Shown piece by piece: positions 36,401 through 48,400 of a stretch of 64,000 bases of DNA. Made by a program: the position numbers and the translations under genes. This stretch comes from Lottia gigantea (taxonomy: Eukaryota > Mollusca > Gastropoda > Lottiidae): assembly GCF_000327385.1 (NCBI RefSeq), contig NW_008710211.1:1487159-1551158 (forward strand), given 5' to 3'. The notes beneath the pieces were generated by a model. The model saw only the letters and a list, made by a program, of their open reading frames with translations, had not been told where the DNA came from and searched no databases. Numbering within the stretch: position 1 is the stretch's first letter; every line of letters starts with the position of its first letter.

Positions 36401-39400
36401 TTGAAGGTCACTGAGAGCTACCAATAACAACATTGATTGTGTGAAGAAATTTGGACTTTTTCCACTTTTTTTACTCAATCTTCATTGTTCGTATGGCAAT
36501 GGGTATACCTTTATCTTATCAATGCCAATGAGTGCACACAAAAAATTCTGTTAAAATTGTTCTGTTGCTCAAACAATTGCAAAAATTCAGATTTTTGAAT
36601 TCGGTTAATCTAGTGCTCAAACAATTGCAAAAATTCATCATTCGGATATTTTAGAAATTCTGTTAATAGTAATAAAAGTGTGTATATCAAGTTTCATTAA
36701 GATCTAATAAAATCTGTAGCCTCTATGATGTCCACAAGAGTAAAGGGGCTACAGCAATATATCCAGATCATTTTTTGTAATGTTCAAAAGTTTTAGCCTT
36801 AACAGTTTAAGTAATTCTCAGAACTGAGGGTTTTAGTCGTAACAGTTTTGCTGACTATGCATTTTTCTAAGAACAGTTCCCACCTCTTGCCTGTATATAT
36901 ATATATTCCTTGCTTAGACCTGATAAGTATTGTAATGTTCAAGGCTTTTAATCCTTTTGTCTGAGCAAAGTAAAAAGTTTGTTGAATTTTTTCGATATTT
37001 TTGCAGAGAATTGGAATATCAGTCTCATAATAATACTGTTAGTCTTAGAATGTTTTTGTGTTGATAAAAATAATATCTTTTGTAAGTTTACATTGAAAAG
37101 TAACACATTTCTCTCCTAGAAATTTCAACTCTAAAAAGGTACAAATTTTGGCTGAAAAATGTCCTTTGTAAAAACAAATTTTGAAGACATAATGTGTGCT
37201 TATGTTTATATTTTTATCAACACAAAGTCATTCTAAACTAACAATACTATTTTGAGGCTGGTATTCTAATTCTCTGGAATGTATTGGTAAAAAAAAACTT
37301 TTTACTGTGCTTAGAAAATAACAGTGTTGATAACTTTGTATTTTTCTACAAGTTGTCAACAAATCAGATTGATGTTGATTTAACAGTTTATTGACTGTTG
37401 TCCAACTAAATTAACTTTGTCCAAAAAACCTATACAATGTTTGTTTACAGATCTCTAGACTTGTTGGCTTCAGTTGACTTGGTTTATTGTGATCAACTTT
37501 CTCCCTCAATCTATAAACATCTCACAGACTCTTAACTTCTGATAAGCTGACATGGATTCTCTTAAACAGCCCTAATTTTCTGTACCAATTTGGAATCATA
37601 TAAGTTGGCAACACCATTAAGTGTTCAATGAAGGAAATTTAACCAGCCCAGCAGCATTAGCCTATATTTTTCAAACAGTCGAGGGATCTTAAATGTGCAT
37701 AGGGAGCCGCAGTGGCTCAGTGTGTTAAACGCTTGCTCGCTAACCTGAAGGTCCAGGGTTCAATCCCGGCATAGGTCAAGGTAATATCTTCGGATTTTTC
37801 AACCCGGTTTCCCCGTCAGTGATGCAGGTAAAGAGGTGCTGACAAGGAAAAAACATCTATAAACCGAGACTTGTGTTACAGGCTGTGTACGTTAAAGATC
37901 CCTCAACAGTTTGAAATCGAAAAAGAGCAGGTTAATGCCGCTGTCCTGGCAAAATTTCCCTCATTGCACCCTGTATAGCTAGCGTTGCCTGTCTTCATTA
38001 GCCCACATGGTGCAGAAAAGTAGAACGTAAAAATCCATTCATTTCATTTCATTTAAATGTGCATAGCCAGTAGCACAATGACCTAGCACATAGATAATAC
38101 TCTACCCATACCAAGATATAAACCTGGACTTTCAGGTTAGCAGCAAGCATCCAACCCAATGCACCCCTTTCCCCTGTAAATATAGTAAAGTAACTTACCT
38201 TCTATATGTGTGTAGTCCTGATTTGAATTTCCTTTATCCTGTTCAGCATTGATAGCCCTGTTAAATATGAATTTTATTTTCATCACTGACCACATATATA
38301 ACGATCGTAACATTTTTAATAAAAACACGGCCATAAAACAGAAGAGTTTTATCACAAAAATCACCAGTAGCATGCCTAGCTTTGACACGATAGTTTGTAC
38401 GGAATATCCAAACACAGAAATCCGACGGAGACTCACCGCACAATGACGATATACAGTTAACGAAAATAAACGTAACTTTCCCATATTTGGAATAAAAATA
38501 TTGCTATGATATGTACACCAAAGTTTGGAATGAAAATGTCTGGTTGATAGCTTCATATGATGTGAATCCATCTTCGATACGTCACACTTGATTGTTTTCG
38601 GCACATTTTGTTTTGATTGTCACTGGGTTGGAATGTGTTTTAAGTACAGTACGTTTATCACAGAGTTGCTTCAGCTATACACAAATTACAAATTTTGTCT
38701 CTTTAAGTCTATTTTCAGCTTTTTGAAAGCATGAATAGTAAATTTTGTCCTTTCAGTTTAGTTCAAAGCTTTATAAATACACAAATTGTAAATTTTGTCA
38801 CTTCAATTGTATTTACAGCTCATTGAAAGAACTCATTGTAAACTTTGTGTCTTTAGTTTTGGATTATTCAACAGCTTGTAAATTTTACTTTAAGAAAGCG
38901 TTTTTTGATATTATGCTGATAGAATTGAATAATATTGTTGATATGTTAATGAAATTGTATTTTATAAATGATATGTTTGTTAATCTTGGTAAGATTCTGG
39001 TGGTCGTATTAAAAGGTGTATATGAAGGTATAAACTGTCACCCAAATGTCTCACTATTTCCATCTTGCATAATGTAGCTTTAAGTTAAATAAATGTTCTG
39101 TATTACCTCAGAAATGGTATTTTCAGGCAGTACATCTAGAAATTAAAAGAAAAATATCAATTTCTTTTCCTTTTGGTTTTTTTTTTTTAAAATAATGACA
39201 AAAATCAGAAAACTTTATAACATCAGCAAAAACCTTATAAAGTTGCACTCCACAATCAACAATAGCGCCCAATAAAAATACCCATAATAGCAAACTCAGC
39301 AGGTATCAACTCCATCCAGGCCTTCAAACTATTGGCAAATAATCAACAAAAACTCAAGAAAAATAAATTCACAGCAAAACTTAACGCTCAGGAGCAAATA

Positions 39401-42400
39401 AACTATAAAGAACTTGATAACATCCATAGAAACCTTAGAAAAATCTACAATCAAAAGCTTCATCAATAAACCCAAATAAAAATACCCATAGAACAAATTC
39501 AGCTGGTTTCAACTCTATCCAGAAATTGAAACTACTGGCAAATAATCAACAAAACCTTAATATAAATTAACTCACAGCAAAACTTAATGCTCAGGAGCAA
39601 ATACATTTCAATAATAGCAAAAACTCATTGACTTTCAACAACTGTAAGACCTGAAAGCAGCCTTCGATCAATAAAAGGACATAATCTTAAAAGCAATATT
39701 AACAAGAAAGTACTAAACTCTGTGGAAATAAGCTTCAACAACAGCTCACAAATTTAGAACAAAGTTAAAACAATTGTATGAAACAAAACTTGAGAGAAAT
39801 ATCTTTGAATAAACCCAAAACTTCAGGGAAATATCATCACAAAAACAATAAATCGTCAAATCGTGAAAGCCCAACAATAACTACAATAACAGGTATAAAT
39901 CTGGAGCAAAAAAGGTTTAAACAAAATTCAGAGAAAAACTTTGAATAAACCCAAAACTTGAAGGAAATAACGACAATGAATCGTCACAGAAAGCCCAATT
40001 ACTTAAAAAAGGTTCCCTTATTTTTATTTAAGAAAATAAAAATGCTAATACTTATATGAATAGAAAGTAGTGGTGTTCTAATGACTTGAAAAAATACCAG
40101 TTTGTCTCACATGTCCATTAATCAATTAATTCATAATTAGCTAAATTAGAAGAGAATTGCCAGCAGAATTTGAATGAGTGAACGATCAAGAAAGGTCAAA
40201 AAGACTTTTTTTGTTTATCCAGACTGTACATATATTGACATTTATGATTGGTTAAAAGACTTAATTATATGCAACAAGAACAAAATGATATGATTAAGAA
40301 TACATGATAATTCATTAGAAACATCAATTAATCAAATAGTTTGCTTAATTTGACATTCAAAAATAAGGAAACCCATCTTTAAATATATATACATTGTTAG
40401 CTATGTGGACTCACTGAAATAGACATTATTACTGAGTGAACGATCAAGAAAGGTCAAAAAGACTTTTTTTGTTTATCCAGACTGTACGTACATGAACATT
40501 TATGATTAGTAATAATTATATGCAATAAGAACATAATGATATGATTAAGAATTATGATAATTCATTAGAAACACCAATTAATCAAATAGTTGGCTTAATT
40601 TGACACTATAAAATAAGGAAACCCATCTTTAATTATATGCAATAAGAACACAATGATATGATTAAGAATACATGATAATTCATTAGAAACACCAATTAAT
40701 CAAATAGTTTACTTAATTTGACACTATAAAATAAGGAAACCCATCTTTAATCTCCCTTATAGCCTGATATTTCTACGTGAATAATTTATATATAAGTTCT
40801 GTCACTAGAACAATCAGTATCTATATCTTGTATATATATCACCATTAGTACAGTGTTTACAAATTATGTGAGTAGGTGGAGATAACAATCACTGATAAGG
40901 GTTGAAAACGCTTGTTCAACTCCCATATAAAGTGAAAAATGAGTTAAGGTGCAGACGCACGAAGGGTCTTGGTCGGAAATTTTTGTTGCCGATAAGAGTC
41001 TTGAGTAAGGTAACGTGCCAGTGCTACTACGAGAAATTTATTGGGTCACCGACTGGATTAACAATATCAAGCAAGTTTGATACTTGTCTCTGATAGTTTT
41101 ATTGTCTGCAAGACAGACAGACCGTCATCGTCCAATCAGATTCATTTTCCTTTCAATTGCACATGATTATCGACATGGTGGAAAACGACCGACTGGAGAT
41201 TTTTGTCTCCTCGTGTGCCCATGGCAGTCGGCGAAACTCTAGACTGCAACAAAAATCTCCGACCAAGATCGCTCAAATAAATGTGCTCACACCTTTAGAG
41301 TGAAGGTCTTTTATTAAAGATTAAAATTAGTGAATAGGAGTCAAATAAATCTAAGAAAGCACTGTAGATCTACATTTTTGGTTCCATGATTTTTTCTATT
41401 ACTACACTACATGGCCATTCTTGATCATATTATGCATTCAGCGAGTCCATATAACTAATTCATTAAGAGATTTTTTGTTTTTTTTCAAACCTACCTACAT
41501 GTTTAGTCCAATTGCCAAAATACTTATATCATACTCTATAGAAGCTAATAATAAGGTAGACCATGAGAAAGAATAGGTGAGAAAATACCTGAACAAAGGG
41601 AGTTAATCTATAATTACAACAGGACAATAGATTAGTCTAGTGGTATACTATACATACAATATATATACAACTTGTACTACTCATTATACCTTTATTCATT
41701 ACTAGTATTAGTACTTATTCTTACTGTAATATATCTTAATTCATTACTAGTACTTTAGTACTTATTCTTACTGTAATATATCTTAATTCATTACTAGTAC
41801 TTTAGTACTTATTCTTACTGTAATATATCTTAATTCATTACTAGTACTTTAGTACTTATTCTTACTGTAATATATCTTAATTCATTACTAGTACTTTAGT
41901 ACTTATTCTTACTGTAATATACCTTTATTCATTACTAGTACTTTAGTACTTATTCTTACTGTAATATACCTTTATTCATTACTAGTACTTTAGTACTTAT
42001 TCTTACTGTAATATACCTTTATTCATTACTAGTAGTTTAGTACTTATTCTTACTGTAATATACCTTTATTCATTACTAATACTTTAGTACTTATTCTTAC
42101 TGTAATATACCTTAATTCATTACTAGTACTTGTACTTATTCTTACTGTAATATACCTTAATTCATTACTAGTATTAGTACTTATTCTTACTGTAATATAC
42201 CTTAATTCATTACTAGTACTTTAGTACCTCTTCTTACTGTAATATATCTTAATTCATTACTAGTATTTGTACTTATTCTTCCTGTAATATATCTTAATTC
42301 ATTACTAGTACTTTAGTACTTATTCTTACTGTCATATATCTTAATTCATTACTAGTACTTTAGTACTTATTCTTACTGTAATATACCTTTATTTATTACT

Positions 42401-45400
42401 AGTACTTTAGTACTTATTCTTACTGTAATATACCTTAATTCATTACTAGTACTTTAGTACTTATTCTTACTGTAATATACCTTAATTCATTACTAGTACT
42501 TTAGTACTTATTCTTACTGTAATATACCTTTATTCATTACTAGTACTTTAGTACTTATTCTTACTGTAATATATCTTAATTCATTACTAGTACTTTAGTA
42601 CTTATTCTTACTGTAATATACCTTAATTCATTACTAGTACTTTAGTACTTATTCTTACTGTAATATATCTTAATTCATTACTAATACTTTAGTACTTATT
42701 CTTACTGTAATATACCTTTATTCATTACTAGTACTTTAGTACTTATTCTTACTGTAATATACCTTAATTCATTACTAGAACTTTAGTACTTATTCTTACT
42801 GTAATATATCTTAATTCATTACTAGAACTTTAGTACTTATTCTTACTGTAATATATCTTAATTCATTACTAATACTTTAGTACTTATTCTTACTGTAATA
42901 TACCTTTATTCATTACTAGCACTTTAGTACTTATTCTTACTGTAATATATCTTAATTCATTACTAGCACTTTAGTACTTATTCTTACTGTAATATACCTT
43001 AATTCATTACTAGTACTAGTACTTATTCTTACTGTAATATATCTTAATTCATTACTAATACTTCAGTACTTATTCTTACTGTAATATACCTTAATTCATT
43101 ACTAGTACTTTAGTACTTATTCTTACTGTAATATACCTTAATTCATTACTAGTACTTAATCTAATCGGCCAGATAAATAACTCATAGGAGTGAATATTAG
43201 AAAGAAATGAAACAGAGTTTACACCTTCCTTTTCTGGTCTACTTTCCTGAGTTTCTGACATCATCTTGTAAATAAAAATGAAATAAAATGGCGTTTTATG
43301 TCCTATTTTTCTTCACAAATTGGCATCATGAGGACATGCAACACCATGCACTGTACAATGAGGGAAATATTACCAGGAGAGTGTCATTAGACTACTGTTT
43401 TTCATTTCCAACAGATAATGTATCTCACAGGACTTATTAATCAAGATAATTGTCAAAATAATAGCACACCATTACACATTATCTAATTTAACACTGATCA
43501 TAAGAAATAGTCATTAGTTTTCATCAAGTGAAATACACTGAATGGAGATCTATATCATTTTTCTCTGCTGCTGATCAGGCTATTGAAGATGGTTATTTTA
43601 ATCAAAGAGAAAGCCTATGTAGAATCTACCAATTTTGTCAGGTTTCTACCGCTTTTGCATGTTGTCCACCGCTCTACCGATGGAATGCCCAATTCTAACG
43701 ATTTTTGATATACATTACCAATGAAGAATATAAGAGTAGAACAATCAACTAGATTGTCATCAATAAAACAAGACCAAGCTGACAGTAGGGAATTACAGTA
43801 AAGTAAGCACCTCAGTTGGTTAAAATCACTTCAGCTGACCAATAACTGACCACTTGACCTTAATCAATACTTGATCATTGCTACTTGCTGACCCATCTTA
43901 CTAGACAAATACATTTAATAAGAAAGAGAAGAATCAACTATTTTTACAACGGTACTGTAACTCAGGTTTACAAAGACCCAGTCTTTTAACCAAAGATCGT
44001 GTCAAAGATTTTTCAAGGACAACAACTTGAGCTCACAAATACCCTGTCTACAAGCCAGAACTGTTGACAAAGATTGGACAACTTAGGTTCTCAAAGACCC
44101 TGACCTTAGCCAAACTGTTAGGCATTTATCTTTCCAGGATTTTCTGTACCAATATACAGCTGGATCGATTGGAATTATTAGGAAAATTGAATTGGACTTT
44201 CAAAAACCGATAGCAATTAGAACACACAGCAAATGACAGAATATTTCAACACTTTAACACTCAGAGCTACACCCATCCTTAATTCTATTTGCATGAAATT
44301 TTTCCCAGAGAATTCAATTGGAAATATCGATATAAAATCTGTACAGTGAATGTTAGGATTCTGTTTTCCTTCATGCAATGATTTGTTTTAATACTCAGAC
44401 ATGCTGGAAAGAAAGAAAGCTCGCAGCAATCCAGACAGACCCAATGTTTCTCATCAAAGTATTCATTGAAAGTCTTTAAATAGCTGTGAGTAGCTTTATA
44501 TTCCTTAAATAACTCTGTCCAGATCTCCCTGGGAAATAATTACACATGTTTTTATAATAATTAAACAAGGAATCTGTTATTGATGCTTGGATTACAATTA
44601 TAACAGATCGATTTCCTTAATTTATACCTCCAGAATGGATGGAGATTTTTCAATCCAGTCCCCCATTTTTTGTGGTGTTGACATGTAACTAAAAGTGTGA
44701 CGTACCAATGGATCAGCAATAAAACTGTTGCCCTGTATGCTACTGGTTGTAAGATCCTTGACAGTTGGAAATTGAAAAAGAGTAGGCTTTTTGCTGCTAT
44801 TCTGGCAATATTTTCTTTTCTGCAAACTGCTATGTTCTCTGTCTTTATTAGTCTAATTAGGTGCCAAAAAAATATACCACTGTGGACGAGTAACAGTCAT
44901 CTTTCTTTATAGAGTACATGGGTGTAGGTAATTCATGAAAAAAGGTCAAAATTTCGAGAAGTCATAGGTCCATGACTCCTGACCCAATTTCGATCAAATT
45001 TGGAATTTGAGCTTTTCCTGTCATAACCAATATTTCATCAAGTAATGGTCAGGTTAAGGGGGTTATTTGACATGGAATGACCCAAAGACAAGGTCCACAA
45101 GGTCATGCAAATAACCAGCTTGTTGACAAGACCCCTGTAAATCAAAGTTAATTGAACTGCTGACTATGACCTAAGATCATTTTGGGCAAAATTAACAGAA
45201 ATTGTGCCAAAATTGTGAAAAAAATCAAGACATTGACCTTTCATCACTGAATGATAAACATATGGTCTGTATGACTTCCACCAACAACTTGACTGTTCTT
45301 ACTAACATTGACATTTGATTTTATACTAGAGGTATGGGTGGTAATGTGCATCTGAGTTTACAAATACACTAAAATACCACCAACATATCACTGAGAACTC

Positions 45401-48400
45401 AATATTCCAGTAAAATTCAAACCGAGTTTCTTTATCAATAACTCTATGCAGTGTACAATGAGGGTTGTTTTCTACAAAGTATGTACTTGCTCACAGTTCC
45501 CTAATTTGCATATTATGTAGCACTGCAGGTGGAAATGCAAAAGGACTCTGTGCCAGAATCAATCCAAGACTTTCAGGTCCATGAGCAAGCACCTGTTATA
45601 CATTATCACTGCAGACAATTCTTAAAACTCAACCACAAAATTGGGTAAAAATGTCTAATTTAAGCTCATCACATTCTACCAACATGTTTCGGATATCTAA
45701 TCCTCATCAGGGCACCTGGTTTGATTGGAAGTAGATTTCCCACATTAATCACAAGGCTCACGGGCAAAGTAAGCCAACTCAATGACCAGGAGTGAGAAGT
45801 CAACAACAGGAATATTCTACAACAAATTGAACTATTTAAGTTTTCAATATTAATTTCTAGCAAAGAAACACTTTAAAAGGTTTAAATTTGTTCAGAAAAG
45901 GATTAATTTATCTTTGTATGACATATAGAAGTAGGAAAGTAAACATTAATAACACAAGTTATATAGATATACTACTTGTAGATTTATTACATACTACGTT
46001 TAGAAACACATACAGGTAACATTAAAAACACAAGATATATAGATATACTACTTCTAGGTTTATTACATATTACGTTTCGAAACACATACAGGTAACATAA
46101 AAACACAAGATATATAGATATACTACTTCTAGGTTTATTACATACTACGTTTCAAAACACATACAGGTAACATTAATAACACAAGATATATAGATATACT
46201 ACTTCTAGGTTTATTATATACTACGTTTAGAAACACATACAGGTAACATTATGACATGAACATTTTACTTGATAACTTTACCTGTATGTGTTTCGAAATA
46301 TAGTATGTAATAAAGCTAGAAGTAGTATATCTATATAACTTGTGTTTTTAATGTTACCTGTATGTGTTTCGAAATATAGTATGTAATAAACCTAGAAGTA
46401 GTATATCCATATATCTTGTGTTTTTAATGTTACCTGTATGTGTTTCGAAATATAGTATGTAATAAACCTAGAAGTAGTATATCTATATATCTTGTGTTAT
46501 TAATGTTACCTGTATGTGTTTCTAAATGTAGTATGTAATAAAACTAGAAGTAGTATATCTATATAACTTGTGTTATGAAGTTTCACAAAGTAGTTATGAA
46601 ATTCTGATTTCATCCACTAGAACGAGTATATCCACCCCTATTGTTTGATTGTCTACCACGGACCATGGATCAGGTGTTAACTGTCCCTTACTTAGCCTCT
46701 TTATTCAATATTACAATAGACAAGGTTATTATTAATACAGAGAGAGGCTGTACAGAGAACACCTGTCTCACGGACAATCATATTCCCATTATAAATTAAT
46801 TGAAATGAATGGAGTTTTAGGTCCTACTCTTCTGCATCACGTAGACTAATGAAGAGGTGAAATGCCATGCAGTGTGCAATGAGGGATATTTTCCCAGGAC
46901 AGAGGCATTAGACTACTCTTTTCTGATTTCTAACAGTAGCACACAGGGCCTCAATTTATTGTCCTATCTGAACAACTAGACCCCTTTGTCATGTCAGCCT
47001 ACAGATAACATAAGACATATCCTGTATTTATAATCCAAGCCACTTTTCATAAACTGACAGATTCATATCAATTTTCCTCATGGAGCCTAGCTAGAATTCT
47101 CCTACAGCTCACACGATTGTCACAAATGATGATAAAACCACTACTTTGTCTTATTCCTGCAAGTGATTCCAACTTTTATATGAAATGCAGGCTAAAATTA
47201 TCAAGAAGTTACACAACATGATTCTGTTACATTCCTGGAATAAATATATCAAGTACCAACAATCCCAACAGCAAAAACGTAACCTGAAATCCAAACAACA
47301 TATTGGCAAAACATTGGTAGCAGCTAATGAACTTTTCACTTGAGGAAGTATATCAATAATAATTGAGGAAATATTTCATAATGTGGTATCAGGTGTCTAG
47401 AAGAGTAAGTATACCCTGCCTGGCATCACACTCGTCACACATGCAAACAATAAAATGTGATACCATGAATTCTTTACACAATTGTATCCTTTTGTCACAA
47501 CAAACAACTAATATTGGCTAAAACTCAAATGATGATCAAACACTTTACTGTATTATATTCCTACAAATGATGTCATGTATTCTATACACAATTTGCATCC
47601 AATTCACCTCAAAGATCTTTCAAGGTTCTCTTAAACTCAGATAGTTTTTTAACAAATAACCAGGAACCTCATGATTTGTTATTTTCATTCAAGTGATTGC
47701 CTATCATGTATTCATTCCATAAACAATTTGTATCTGATTCTCCGTCCAGAATTGTCCAGAAGTCACACTCAGGTTAATAGTAACCTTGAAGCACATGATA
47801 TTGGTACATTCCTGCGATAAATTCGATATATAATTTGTATCCTATATGTCACAAAAAATCACTAGAATTGACCAACACTGACATTATTCTTACAAATGAT
47901 GATGAAACACATTGTTTTATTATATGCCATGTATTTCATAGACAATTTATATTCGATTTACCTGAACAAACACGTCTGAATTGTCCACAAGTGTCCAGAA
48001 TTCACAATACAGTTGATAATAACCATAAACCACATGATTTTGTTATATTGCTGGAAGTGATGCTATGTATTATAGAGTATAACAGTATATAGAAGAGTAC
48101 TAGTTATCAGCAGTCTATACATGTTATATTGAGCGAATGATTGATTTTTTATATACTACAATCACTATAATAGATCATCCTTAGATCCTCATTGTACACA
48201 CAGGTCATACTGGACAATCATTACTACAGGATGAATGAATGAATGAATGAAAGTATAAATGAATGAAAGACATGGTACTGGACAATCATTACTACAGGAT
48301 GAATGAATGAAAGAATGAATAAATGAATAAAAGAAAAACATGGTACTGGACAATCATTACTACAGGATGAATGGATGAATGATGAGAGGGTACTGGACAA

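Noticed and set aside
38745-39077. A 110-codon plus-strand ORF
   Set aside because: The first part overlaps a degenerate tandem repeat, there is no similarity to known families, and the composition is that of AT-rich noncoding DNA.
41668-43160. CRISPR-like array
   Set aside because: The units are contiguous with no unique spacers, and this is animal DNA; it is a minisatellite.
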